Shown here in pieces: positions 17,501 through 26,434 of a DNA stretch of 64,000 bases. Under the pieces are notes generated by a model. It made no database searches. It was not told where the DNA came from and was given only the letters and a program-made list of their open reading frames with translations. The position numbers were made by a program, and so were the translations under genes. Each line of letters opens with the position of its first letter. Within the stretch, counting starts at the first letter, position 1. Source of the DNA: Zafaria ginkgonis (lineage in GTDB: Bacteria > Actinomycetota > Actinomycetes > Actinomycetales > Micrococcaceae); assembly GCF_039540195.1 (NCBI RefSeq), contig NZ_BAABEO010000008.1, forward strand, positions 804,590 through 868,589, in the 5' to 3' direction.

Positions 17501-17602
17501 GACGGCGGCCACCGCGAAGAGGGCGATGAGGACGGCGAGCACGATGATCTCCTGGGGCCGGGTTCTGTTCAAGGCACGGATGGGCTCGAAGCAGGTGGTC
17601 AA
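14555..17602 (-). CDS. mnhA: Na+/H+ antiporter subunit A (fused A/B type)
   Basis: The 1015-residue protein is the first and largest Mrp subunit. The NuoL-like part (about residues 1-650) contains FWELTTILSYLLIG and VPFHFWLPGAMAAPTPVSAYLHAAAMVKAGVYL. The C-terminal part (about 800-960) carries the MnhB-like segment RLIFHTLLLFSIYLLLAGHNSPGGGFAGGL. This explains why no separate mnhB gene exists. Translation starts at TTG, 8 nt after a perfect GGAGG. With C-G it forms the complete Na+(Li+)/H+ antiporter used for sodium exclusion and cytoplasmic pH control. The operon reads away from the divergent MFS gene. Confidence 0.95.
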   Translation of the reverse strand: MTTCFEPIRALNRTRPQEIIVLAVLIALFAVAAVAPLIFRRMGRSTFYLLGAVPAAGFVWLLLNFASFTTADQTAADGAPNAPPSLTIPWIPNLQVELAFRMDALSAVLCLLVLGVGALVLVYCARYFKNEDANIGPFGAQLLAFAGAMFGLVTADDLILLFIFWELTTILSYLLIGFARGRIFARRSALQALMVTTFGGLVMLVGLVMLGSAAGTYRISEILAQAAAGAPQLAGTFVDVAILLVLVGAVSKSALVPFHFWLPGAMAAPTPVSAYLHAAAMVKAGVYLVARLAPGFSDTASWQTTTAVLGLLTMLVGGWHALKQTDVKLVLAYGTVSQLGFLILVVGQGTANAALAGLALMLAHGFFKAALFLVVGIIDHQTGTRDLRQLSGLWRTAPTLFAVAALSAASMAGLPPLYGFVAKEAVFETLVQEAGHGAGGWVLAGVVAGSALTVAYSARFVWGAFATKPGLKPTAFKRLPGLFLASPMVLTAASVVFGFVPGPLEDAIAPYAALFPAPAEPIHLGLWHGFTPALGLSVLAMAAGAALFALRTPVASLQDVVYPALDAERTYRNIIGGTDNVAVWVTGRTQRGSLVFYLGVILTVALVVPAFAAIRFDTPVPTSLIWFDTPAQLVVGVCMAVGAIAAVRANRRFLAVLMVSVTGYGMALIFALQGAPDLALTQLLVETIVLVAFVLALRTLPVELWTTNPSGHRFLRALLGVAFAAAMIYIAATAMASRTAAPISLDFPELAYYGGAGKNIVNVTLVDLRAWDTFGEITVLAAAATGVASLIFVRGRGDKRRTTADIASGSIDRGSESIHAPRRDAAALRVARSFALSQREAWLVAGRTLAPERRSIIIEVVTRLIFHTLLLFSIYLLLAGHNSPGGGFAGGLLAGLAMTIRYLAGGRFELAEATPVSPGTLLGLGLAIAGFTAMLPLAFGGQIFQSAVFEFSLPLFGDHKFVTSTFFDIGVYLVVVGLVADVLRSLGAEIDERTEGRSPTAPHAEPEDEELEAAR

Positions 17603-17695
17603 GGGCTGGCCTCCAGCTTAACAGGGTGCGGAAACGCCACCCGGCCGAATCGGCCGCATCCGCCCGGATTACGCCCAAAGCGTTACCATGCAGCC

Positions 17696-19027
17696 ATGAT
17701 CGAGCAGCCGGCCGCCACAGCGGCTCCCTCCGCCCCCCGCCGGCCGAACACCCGGCAGGTCCTGGCCTGGGCCTCCTGGGACTGGGGCTCCGCGGCCATC
17801 AACGCGGTGATGACCACCTTCGTGTTCACCGTCTACCTGACCAGCAAATCCTTCGGCGAAACGGACGCCAACTCGGTGGTGCTCGGCAACGCGCTCGCCG
17901 TCGCCGGCGTCGCGATCGCCGTGCTCGCCCCGGTGACCGGACAGCGCTCCGACGCCGGGGGCCGGCGGAAATACTGGCTGGGCGTGAACACGGTGCTGGT
18001 GGCTTTGGCCACGGCCGCCTGCTTCTTCGTGTTCCCCTCCCCGGACTACCTGCTGCTCGGCGCCGCGCTGATCGCCCTGTCCAGCGTGTTCGCGGAGTTC
18101 GCGGCGGTGAACTACAACGCGATGCTCCCGCAGATCTCCACCCCGCGCACCGTGGGCCGGATCTCCGGCTTCGGCTGGGGCATGGGCTATCTCGGCGGCA
18201 TCGCCGCCCTGGCCCTGGTGCTGGTCCTCTTCGTCCAGCCGGCCTTCGACTGGCCGGGGGCCTCCGCGGACGGCGCCCTGAACCTGCGCCTGGTGGCGGT
18301 GTTCTCCGCCGTCTGGTTCCTGGGCTTCGGGCTGCCGGTGCTCTTCGCCGTTCCCGAACTGCCGCGCCCGGCCGGGTCCGCCCGCCGCGGGATCCTGGCC
18401 TCCTACCGGGCGCTGGGGCGCACCATTGCGGCGCTGGCCCGCACCGAGCCGCACACCCTCTTCTTCCTCGGGGCCAGCGCGGTGTTCCGCGACGGACTCG
18501 CTGCGGTGTTCACCTTCGGCGGCGTCATCGCGGCCGGGACGTTCGGGTTCGCCCTCTCCGAGGTCATTGTCTTTGCGATCGTCGGCAACGTGGTCGCGGC
18601 CCTCGGGGCCGTCATCGGCGGCGCGCTCGATGACAGGGTGGGGCCCAAGCGCGTGATCGTCGGGTCCCTGGTGGGGCTGCTGATCACCGCGGCGGGCCTG
18701 TTCCTCTCCCCCGGCGCGGCCGGCTTCTGGGTGTTCGGCCTGCTGCTGTGCCTGTTCGTCGGCCCCGCCCAGTCCTCCTCCCGGGCCTTCCTGGCGCGCC
18801 TGACGAAGACAGGCCGGGAGGGCGAGCTCTTCGGCCTGTACGCCACCACGGGGCGGGCTGTCAGCTTCCTGGCCCCGACGCTGTTCGCCGCGGCGATCGC
18901 CCTGGCCGCGCCCCACGTGGCGGAGGGCGAGGCCCAGCGCTACGGCATCCTGGGCATCGTCGCGGTGCTCCTGGCGGGACTGCTGCTCCTGCTCCCGGTG
19001 CGCTCCCCCGCGAAAAGTGACGCGTAA
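17696..19027 (+). CDS. MFS transporter, UMF1-like family
   Basis: This is a 443-residue, 12-helix major facilitator. The N-terminal WASWDWGSAAINAVMTTFVFT and the loop GQRSDAGGRRKYW resemble the UMF1 (Atg22-like) branch common in actinobacteria, whose substrates are mostly unknown. Start chosen at the ATG at 17696. There is no clear ribosome-binding site, so the transcript may be leaderless. An exact palindrome CGGCCG-aat-CGGCCG (17642-17656) lies upstream, between it and divergent mnhA. The last residues and the stop codon lie inside a 45-bp repeat that recurs inverted at 20311-20355, so the C-terminus may have been remodelled. Confidence 0.88.
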   Translation: MIEQPAATAAPSAPRRPNTRQVLAWASWDWGSAAINAVMTTFVFTVYLTSKSFGETDANSVVLGNALAVAGVAIAVLAPVTGQRSDAGGRRKYWLGVNTVLVALATAACFFVFPSPDYLLLGAALIALSSVFAEFAAVNYNAMLPQISTPRTVGRISGFGWGMGYLGGIAALALVLVLFVQPAFDWPGASADGALNLRLVAVFSAVWFLGFGLPVLFAVPELPRPAGSARRGILASYRALGRTIAALARTEPHTLFFLGASAVFRDGLAAVFTFGGVIAAGTFGFALSEVIVFAIVGNVVAALGAVIGGALDDRVGPKRVIVGSLVGLLITAAGLFLSPGAAGFWVFGLLLCLFVGPAQSSSRAFLARLTKTGREGELFGLYATTGRAVSFLAPTLFAAAIALAAPHVAEGEAQRYGILGIVAVLLAGLLLLLPVRSPAKSDA

Positions 19028-19054
19028 GTGCGGGTGTTTCCCGAATCCTGACGC
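19010..19054. repeat. Left 45-bp inverted repeat flanking the DUF559 gene
   Basis: This stretch is identical, base for base, to the reverse complement of 20311-20355. It begins within the last codons of the MFS gene and contains that gene's stop. It is the first of two tandem units of about 31-32 nt that both read TGACGC.TAAGTGCGGGT followed by TCCCGAAT; the second, diverged unit runs to about 19081. See the right copy. Confidence 0.93.
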
Positions 19055-19220
19055 TTAAGTGCGGGTTCCGTCCCGAATAGTGTCGCGGCCAGGCACGGGT
19101 CCGCCCGCGCAGGACGACGGCGCCACCCGCTCCGGAGGCGTGCTCGTCCGCTGAATGAACCACGATGTGCAGGGCACTTCCGCCCAAGCCGGCATCGCGC
19201 CGGTTGCCGCGCCGCGAGGG

Positions 19221-20183
19221 CTACCCCGCCAGACGGACCGGAGCCATCGGGTCCCATCCGCGGCGCCGCAGTTCCTGCCGAACCCTGCGGGCCGCCGGGG
19301 CATAGTCCCCGTCCACGACGTCGGCGCGTGTCACCACCACGGATTTCCAGCCCAGCACCAGCGTCCGCGACTCGCGGCGGACGTCGCTAGCCGCCTGCGC
19401 GGACGCAAGGTGGTGGCCGCCGTCGTACTGGACCGCCACGCGGTAGTCGGGAAAGGCCAGGTCGGGGAACAGGACCGGACGCCCGAAGCCGTCGCAGACC
19501 ACCAGCCCCAAGGCGGGTTCGGGCAGGCCCACCTCGGCGAGCGCCAGCCGCAGCTTGGTTTCGGGCGGGGAATCGGCACCCACCCTGACCAGCCCTGCCG
19601 CCTCCCGAGCCCGCACCACCCCATGACGGCCCTTGAGACTGGCCACGTAGCGGCGCAGTTCCTCCAAGCCCATCATGGCCTCACGCTCCCCCGGATGGCC
19701 CGGACCGTGCGCACACACCAGATGATCGCCCGCTGCCACCGTATCGGCCAGCGACAGCAGGGAGGCCAGGTCCGCGAAGGTTCGCTGCGGCGTCGTCACC
19801 CTGATGCCGTCGAAGTCCATGACATCGGCGTCCGGGATGATGACCCTGCGAACCCCGAGGCCCGGGCGGCAGACGCGGGGCGAGCCGAGAGGGGCAGCGA
19901 GTTCGATCCGGGGATGGATCTCTTCTGCCCAGGCCGGCAGCGGGATGCCGTGGACCCGGGCCGCGGTGGTGCGATACGCCACCCCGAGCGCGACAATCCG
20001 CTGCAGCGGGAGCAGCATCTCCAGCAGGTCCAGCGGTACGCCGCGCGGCACCCGGAGCCCCCGGTAAGGGGCCGCCAGGTCGGCGGCACGCAGGCGCCCT
20101 TTCGGCACGCCGACGGCCGCAGCGCCGGCGACCGTGAAGGCACCGCTGGCCAAGGGGTCTGGAAGGGGGCTTCGCTGGCTCAT
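19221..20183 (-). CDS. DUF559 (Vsr-like) endonuclease-domain protein with AbiEi-like N-terminus
   Basis: The 320-residue protein matches a common actinobacterial architecture. An N-terminal winged-helix-like region (GVPKGRLRAADLAAPYRGLRVPRG, about residues 25-60, as in AbiEi-type antitoxins) is followed by a middle domain. The C-terminus is DUF559, a PD-(D/E)xK-like fold with SPPETKLRLAL, FPDLAFPDYRVAVQYDGGHH and a late SVVVTRADV. The start at ATG 20183 has AGGAT upstream; a longer in-frame ORF upstream lacks family similarity. No toxin gene adjoins it. The gene sits alone between perfect 45-bp inverted repeats and between unrelated housekeeping genes, which suggests acquisition as a unit. 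Its molecular role is unknown. Confidence 0.8.
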   Translation of the reverse strand: MSQRSPLPDPLASGAFTVAGAAAVGVPKGRLRAADLAAPYRGLRVPRGVPLDLLEMLLPLQRIVALGVAYRTTAARVHGIPLPAWAEEIHPRIELAAPLGSPRVCRPGLGVRRVIIPDADVMDFDGIRVTTPQRTFADLASLLSLADTVAAGDHLVCAHGPGHPGEREAMMGLEELRRYVASLKGRHGVVRAREAAGLVRVGADSPPETKLRLALAEVGLPEPALGLVVCDGFGRPVLFPDLAFPDYRVAVQYDGGHHLASAQAASDVRRESRTLVLGWKSVVVTRADVVDGDYAPAARRVRQELRRRGWDPMAPVRLAG

Positions 20184-20310
20184 GCGGACATCCTGCCCCT
20201 CGGCGGGACGCCGAAAGCGGTTATCCACAGGTTTTTGCGGGCAAGTGGGCCGCCGGCGAGGCGAAGTTCCAGCGAGGGGCACACACTTTTCCGGAAAACA
20301 CCCGCACCAA

Positions 20311-20355
20311 CGCGTCAGGATTCGGGAAACACCCGCACTTACGCGTCACTTTTCG
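20311..20355. repeat. Right 45-bp inverted repeat flanking the DUF559 gene
   Basis: Its reverse complement equals 19010-19054 over all 45 positions. The inner neighbour (about 20284-20310) is again a diverged second unit (GTGCGGGTG motif). So each flank is a pair of units, and the two flanks are in opposite orientation. It ends 15 nt before the dcd stop codon. No obvious direct duplication lies outside the two repeats. Confidence 0.93.
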
Positions 20356-20370
20356 CCAGGGAAGGGGCGG

Positions 20371-20952
20371 CTAGCCTTCCAGCCGCGTGCGGTGGAAGTT
20401 CAGGAAGCTGCGCGAGGCCGTCGGGCCGCGCTGGCCCTGGTAGCGGCTGCCGTACTCTCCGGAGCCGTAGGGGAACTCGGCCGGGGAGGTGAGCCGGAAG
20501 AAGCACAGCTGGCCGATCTTCATGCCCGGCCACAGCTTGATCGGCAGCGTCGCGACGTTGGAGAGCTCCAGGGTGACGTGCCCGGAGAAGCCCGGGTCGA
20601 TGAACCCCGCGGTGGAGTGCGTGAGCAGGCCCAGCCGGCCCAGCGAGGACTTGCCCTCCAGGCGGGCGGCGATGTCCTCGGGCAGCGTCACGGTCTCGTA
20701 GGTGGACCCGAGCACGAACTCCCCCGGGTGCAGGATGAACGGCTCGTCCGCCTGGACCTCAACCAGGCGGGTGAGCTCCGGCTGGTCCTCGGACGGGTCG
20801 ATATGCGCGTACTTGTGGTTGTCGAAGAGGCGGAAGAAACGGTCGATCCGCACGTCGACGCTGGAGGGTTGGACCATCTCCAGGTCGAGGGGGTCAAGAG
20901 CAATGCGCCCGGCTTCGAGTTCGGTCCGGATGTCGCGGTCGGAGATCAGCAC
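20371..20952 (-). CDS. dcd: dCTP deaminase
   Basis: The 193-residue enzyme matches the Dcd family length. It begins LISDRDIRTELEAGRI and contains the active-site segments GKSSLGRLGL and HSTAGFIDPGFSGHVTLELSN. It deaminates dCTP to dUTP for dTMP synthesis. Actinobacterial homologues such as that of Mycobacterium tuberculosis also hydrolyse dUTP to dUMP, so bifunctionality is possible. GTG start at 20952, matching the family N-terminus. It has no operon partners and ends next to the right 45-bp repeat. Confidence 0.95.
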   Translation of the reverse strand: MLISDRDIRTELEAGRIALDPLDLEMVQPSSVDVRIDRFFRLFDNHKYAHIDPSEDQPELTRLVEVQADEPFILHPGEFVLGSTYETVTLPEDIAARLEGKSSLGRLGLLTHSTAGFIDPGFSGHVTLELSNVATLPIKLWPGMKIGQLCFFRLTSPAEFPYGSGEYGSRYQGQRGPTASRSFLNFHRTRLEG

Positions 20953-21103
20953 CCCACCACAATATCGCCTCGCGGCCGTGCGCCCGGAGCCGGCGTCGCG
21001 GCGGTGCAGACTCCGCACCCCCGCGACCGATACGCTTGGGAGCGCGGGACGCGCCACGGCCCGCGCCCCAGACCCGCCCCATGGCACCCGAACGAAGGCC
21101 CGG

Positions 21104-21994
21104 ATGTACAGGACACGTGCCGCCCTCGCACTGGCCGCACTGCTCGCCACGGCACTGCTGCCGATCCCCGCGGCCGCGGCGGACCTGAACGACGACGGCG
21201 GCGGCACCTCCGCCCAGGACCCCACCGCCCAGGACCCCACCGCGCAGCACCCCGCCTCCCCGGACGCCGCAGCGCAGGATTCCCCAACGCAGGATTCCCC
21301 AGTGCAGGCGTCCCCCGCACCGGCCTCCACCACGCTGGCCTCCTCCACCCTGGTCCTGGTCAACGGCGCGCATCCGCTGGAACCGCTGGACTTCGAGCCG
21401 GCCCGGCTCGCCGACGCCGGGTCCGGCCACCGGATGGTCCCGGAGGCGGCGGAGGCCATGCACCGCCTGTTGGCCGCGGCCGCCGACGCCGGCCACTTCC
21501 TTCGGGTCGAAAGCGCCTACCGCAGCTACGCCCAGCAGGTGGCCCTCTACGACCGCTACACGCGCCAGTACGGGGCCGCCTACGCGGCCCGGATCTCCGC
21601 CCGGCCCGGCACCAGCGAGCACCAGACCGGCTGGGCCGCGGACGTGGGCCTGGCCAGCGGCGAGTGCTCGCTGCTGGCCTGCTTCGGAGACACCGAGGCG
21701 GGGCGGTGGGTCGCCGCGCACGCCGCGGAGTTCGGATTCATCGTCCGCTACCCCGACGGCCTGGAACAGGTCACCGGGTACCGCTACGAGCCGTGGCACC
21801 TGCGCTTCCTCGGCACCGAGGCCGCGCAGGAGATGGCCGCGCTCGGCGACGCGACCCTGGAGGACTACGTTGAGCGGCTGGGGCGCCGCGCCGAGGCCGC
21901 CGCCCGGCCGCGGTACGTGGTGCGCCCCGCCCCGGAGCACCCGCCCTGGTACACGGCGACCTTCCCGGGGTGGGCCCTCGGCCTCCCCGGCTGA
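21104..21994 (+). CDS. Secreted D-alanyl-D-alanine carboxypeptidase, VanY/M15B family
   Basis: The 296-residue protein has a Sec signal peptide (hydrophobic stretch, cleavage likely after PIPAAAA near residue 24). A low-complexity linker rich in Ala, Gln, Asp, Pro and Ser follows (about 30-75). The zinc peptidase domain has RVESAYRSYAQQ, the metal-binding SEHQTGWAADVG and EPWHLRF with the final His ligand. Such enzymes trim the terminal D-Ala of peptidoglycan stem peptides outside the membrane. The ATG at 21104 directly precedes the signal peptide. Nothing suggests a glycopeptide-resistance cluster. A strong bidirectional hairpin follows the stop. Confidence 0.9.
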   Translation: MYRTRAALALAALLATALLPIPAAAADLNDDGGGTSAQDPTAQDPTAQHPASPDAAAQDSPTQDSPVQASPAPASTTLASSTLVLVNGAHPLEPLDFEPARLADAGSGHRMVPEAAEAMHRLLAAAADAGHFLRVESAYRSYAQQVALYDRYTRQYGAAYAARISARPGTSEHQTGWAADVGLASGECSLLACFGDTEAGRWVAAHAAEFGFIVRYPDGLEQVTGYRYEPWHLRFLGTEAAQEMAALGDATLEDYVERLGRRAEAAARPRYVVRPAPEHPPWYTATFPGWALGLPG

Positions 21995-22004
21995 GTATTC
22001 CCGG

Positions 22005-22062
22005 CACGCAAAAGGAGGACGACGGCGGAACCTGCGTTCCGCCGTCGTCCTCCTTTTGCGTG
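22005..22062. terminator. Bidirectional terminator hairpin
   Basis: A perfect 27-bp inverted repeat (CACGCAAAAGGAGGACGAC.. against its complement) with a 4-nt loop lies between two convergent genes, the carboxypeptidase and fumarase. The arm carries AAAA on one side and TTTT on the other, so a U-run is produced in either direction. Confidence 0.9.
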
Positions 22063-22086
22063 GGCCGGCTACGGGAGCCGGACCAA

Positions 22087-23793
<1,707 letters not shown>

Positions 23794-23922
23794 GGCGCTT
23801 CCTCGCAGTGGCTACAAACTGGGCATCAACCACTGTAAGACGTCGGCGGCGCACACCTGTATTTGGTGTCGCGGGCCACGTCCGGAGATTTCGGCGGCCG
23901 TGCGCGCACGACGGCGGCGCTT

Positions 23923-23979
23923 GGGTTGCGCTGCGCAGTTCGGGTTGCGCTGCCTTGTCTGGGTTGCACTGCGGCGCGC
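23923..23979. repeat. Three 19-bp tandem repeats upstream of the SseB-like gene
   Basis: The core GGGTTGCGCTGC starts at 23923, 23942 and 23961, an exact 19-bp period. The first two cores are identical and the third has one change (GGGTTGCACTGC). The array ends about 20 bp before the start codon of the downstream gene. It could be a set of protein-binding sites or simply a slippage product. Confidence 0.75.
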
Positions 23980-23999
23980 GGGCGTGGTCGGGTGGAGGC

Positions 24000-24470
24000 A
24001 TGAGTGACGAAACCACCCCCCAAACCAATGAGTCCGGAACCACCGAATCCGGGACCGACTGGTCCCAGCCGCAGACCCACCTCGAGACGGTGCTGAAGGC
24101 CGGCCAGGAGAACAGGGCGGAGGCCGGCGAGGTCATCGCCACCTTCCTGAACTCCGAGGTCTTCTTCCTCAGCCGCGAAAAGGTGGACGAGGCGTCCCCG
24201 CACGTGCAGCCCATGCTGCTGCAGAACGCGGACAAGCAGCCCGTCATCGCCCTGTTTACCCATCCGGCGCGCATCCCGGGCGCCTACATCGACGAGGCCC
24301 CGTTCGCCGTGCGCGTGCTGGGCGCGGCCGTGGTGGACAATCTCTCCGGGGCCGGCCTGGTCATCAACCCGGGCCACGAGCTCGGCTTCGAGATCCCCGC
24401 CGAGGGCGTGGACCAGATCCGCCGCGAATTCCGCCCGGACGTATCCGCGGAGCACACCACCGACAGCTGA
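24000..24470 (+). CDS. SseB-family protein
   Basis: The 156-residue soluble protein has the pattern of the SseB N-terminal domain: FLNSEVFFLS near residue 45, PMLLQNADKQPVIALFTHP, and AGLVINPGHELGFEIPAEGV near the C-terminus. Actinobacterial SseB-like proteins are of unknown function, and the link to enterobacterial SseB (serine sensitivity enhancement) is by domain only. The first about 25 residues are Thr/Ser/Glu-rich and probably disordered. A GGTGGAGGC site precedes the ATG. The upstream 19-bp repeats may control it. Confidence 0.78.
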   Translation: MSDETTPQTNESGTTESGTDWSQPQTHLETVLKAGQENRAEAGEVIATFLNSEVFFLSREKVDEASPHVQPMLLQNADKQPVIALFTHPARIPGAYIDEAPFAVRVLGAAVVDNLSGAGLVINPGHELGFEIPAEGVDQIRREFRPDVSAEHTTDS

Positions 24471-24518
24471 TCCCGCCCCGCCCCCGCGGCCGGCCCGGCG
24501 GAGTCCTATGGTTGTCGC

Positions 24519-25001
24519 ATGGACATGGAAGAAACCCCGCTGCCCGGGATCGGAGTGCGCCGCGAAATCACGCTGGCCACCGGCCGCCGGGTCGGCGTCG
24601 TGGTCATGCGCGACGGGCAGATCGAACTCATCGTTTCCCAGGAGGACGACCCCGATGCGTGTGCCGCGTCGCTGCCCCTGACCACCTTGGAGGCGGCCGC
24701 CCTCGGCGGCATGCTCGGGGCCCCGCAGCTGGTGGCCCAGCTGACCGACCAGCACAGCGAACTGCCCGGCGTGAACACCCAGCAGTTCGTGCTCAGCTCC
24801 GACAGCCCGTACGTCGACATGACCCTCGGCGACACCCACCTGCGCACCCGCACCGGCGCGTCGGTGGTGGCGGTCTCCCGCGCGGGCCGGGTCATCCCCT
24901 CCCCCGGGCCCGATTTCGAGCTGCTCGCCGGCGACGTCCTGGTGGTCGTGGGCACCACCGCCGGACTGGAAGCGGCCGCCCGCATCGTCAGCGAGGGCTA
25001 G
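24519..25001 (+). CDS. Cation:proton antiporter regulatory subunit, TrkA-C domain
   Basis: The 160-residue cytosolic protein resembles KhtT-type regulators. The N-terminal part (REITLATGRRVGVVVMRDGQIELIV) has an unassigned small domain. The C-terminal RCK-C/TrkA-C domain (about residues 85-158) ends with the typical PDFELLAGDVLVVVGTTAGLEA. The gene for a CPA2 antiporter follows 13 nt later. Known KhtT-KhtU pairs are K+/H+ antiporters whose regulator gates transport in response to nucleotides or pH. I infer that role here. Confidence 0.87.
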   Translation: MDMEETPLPGIGVRREITLATGRRVGVVVMRDGQIELIVSQEDDPDACAASLPLTTLEAAALGGMLGAPQLVAQLTDQHSELPGVNTQQFVLSSDSPYVDMTLGDTHLRTRTGASVVAVSRAGRVIPSPGPDFELLAGDVLVVVGTTAGLEAAARIVSEG

Positions 25002-25014
25002 GCCGGACAGGCAC

Positions 25015-26199
25015 GTGCACAACACCACTCTGATCCTCATCGAGCTCGGCGCCATCTTCATCGGATTGGGGCTGCTGGGCCGGCTCGCCGCGCGCATCGG
25101 CATGTCTCCCGTGCCGCTGTACCTGCTCGGCGGGCTCATCTTCGGTGCCGGCGGCTTCGTCCCGCTGGTCGGCCTGGGGGAATTCGGGCACATCGCCAGC
25201 GAAATCGGCGTCGTCCTGCTGCTGCTGATGCTCGGGCTCGAATACACGGCCCGGGAACTGGTCACGGGCCTGAAGGGCTCGTGGCAGGCCGGCGTCGTTG
25301 ACCTGGTGCTGAACTTCATCCCCGGCGCCGCGCTGGCGCTCGTCCTCGGGTGGGGAGGATCGGGCGCCCTGGTGCTCGGCGGCGTCACCTACATCTCCTC
25401 CTCCGGCATCGTGGCCAAGGTCCTGACCGACCTGGGCCGGCTGGGCAACCGCGAAACCCCGGTGGTGCTCTCCATCCTGGTGATCGAGGACCTGGCGATG
25501 GCCGTCTACCTGCCCATCCTCACCGCGGGGCTGGCCGGCCTGAGCTTCTGGGGCGGGCTGCGCACCGTGGCGATCGCGCTGCTGACCGTGACGGCCGTGC
25601 TGCTCATGGCCCTGCACTTCGGCCCGCAGATCTCCCGGCTGATCCATTCCCCGGACCGCGAAAACTTCCTGCTCAAGCTCATCGGCGCCGCCCTGCTGGT
25701 GGCCGGGCTGGCCTCGGCCATGCAGGTGTCCGCGGCCGTGGGCGCGTTCCTGCTGGGCATCGCGATCTCCGGCTCCACCGCCCACTCGGCGACCAAGCTG
25801 CTGGAACCGCTGCGGGACCTCTTCGCGGCGCTGTTCTTCGTGGTGTTCGGCCTGAGCACCGACCCGCAGACCATCCCTCCGGTGCTGGGCCTGGCGATCG
25901 GGCTGGCGCTGGTGACGTCGGCGACCAAGGTGGCCACCGGGGTCTGGGCCGCCAAGCACGCGGGCATCGGTGTGCCCGGCCGGCTGCGTGCGGGAGCGGC
26001 GCTGATCGCCCGCGGCGAGTTTTCGATCGTCATTGCCGGGCTCGCCGTCGCCTCCGGCGCCATCCACGGCGAACTGGCTGCCCTCGCCACGGCCTACGTG
26101 ATGCTGCTGGCGGTCCTCGGGCCGGTGGCCACGCGCTTCGTCGAACCCCTCAGCCGCCCGTTTCGGAGCCGCCGCAAGACCACCCCCACCCAGAAATAG
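25015..26199 (+). CDS. CPA2-family cation:proton antiporter
   Basis: The 394-residue membrane protein has about 12 hydrophobic segments of the Na+/H+-exchanger fold. Recognisable CPA2/KefB features include GEFGHIASEIGVVLLLLMLGLEY, the SSSGIVAKVLTDLG stretch, LVIEDLAMAVYLP with the functional acidic pair, and RGEFSIVIAGLA. It lacks the cytosolic RCK domain of KefB/KefC, which is supplied in trans by the preceding gene. It starts at GTG 25015, 13 nt after that gene. The likely role is K+ (or Na+) efflux in exchange for protons. Confidence 0.9.
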   Translation: MHNTTLILIELGAIFIGLGLLGRLAARIGMSPVPLYLLGGLIFGAGGFVPLVGLGEFGHIASEIGVVLLLLMLGLEYTARELVTGLKGSWQAGVVDLVLNFIPGAALALVLGWGGSGALVLGGVTYISSSGIVAKVLTDLGRLGNRETPVVLSILVIEDLAMAVYLPILTAGLAGLSFWGGLRTVAIALLTVTAVLLMALHFGPQISRLIHSPDRENFLLKLIGAALLVAGLASAMQVSAAVGAFLLGIAISGSTAHSATKLLEPLRDLFAALFFVVFGLSTDPQTIPPVLGLAIGLALVTSATKVATGVWAAKHAGIGVPGRLRAGAALIARGEFSIVIAGLAVASGAIHGELAALATAYVMLLAVLGPVATRFVEPLSRPFRSRRKTTPTQK

Positions 26200-26310
26200 C
26201 CACCGCGACGCGCCGCGGGCGAGCCGATTAGGCATCCCGCCCGGGTCGTGGGCTATGCTGGTGAACGCCCGCGGTGCACTAGGACACACTAGGACGACGG
26301 CGGGCCATAC

Positions 26311-26381
26311 GCGGGCGTAGCTCAATGGTAGAGCGCCAGCTTCCCAAGCTGGACACGCGGGTTCGATTCCCGTCGCCCGCT
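26311..26381 (+). tRNA. tRNA-Gly (anticodon CCC)
   Basis: The 71-nt cloverleaf has a 7-bp acceptor (GCGGGCG with CGCCCGC), D-arm GCTC-AATGGTA-GAGC and anticodon stem CCAGC/GCTGG with loop TTCCCAA, giving anticodon CCC. The T-arm is GCGGG-TTCGATT-CCCGT, and the discriminator base is T. The CCA end is not encoded. It reads GGG glycine codons, frequent in this high-GC DNA. Confidence 0.97.
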
Positions 26382-26434
26382 CTCTTCATGCCCCCGGTCG
26401 GGAGCACTTCCCCCACATGCGTAAAATGGCCTTC

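Noticed and set aside
14960..17690. Long plus-strand open frame rich in His, Gln, Gly and Arg opposite mnhA
   Set aside because: Antisense artefact; only its last part (from 17696) is a real gene, the MFS transporter.
19221..20183. Toxin-antitoxin pair based on the AbiEi-like N-terminus
   Set aside because: No AbiEii-type nucleotidyltransferase toxin gene is adjacent.
19010..20355. Insertion sequence with terminal inverted repeats
   Set aside because: There is no transposase-like protein, and I see no target-site duplication outside the repeats, so it is described as a framed cassette, not an IS.
23923..23979. CRISPR array
   Set aside because: Only three units, 19-bp period with 7-bp spacers, and no cas genes.
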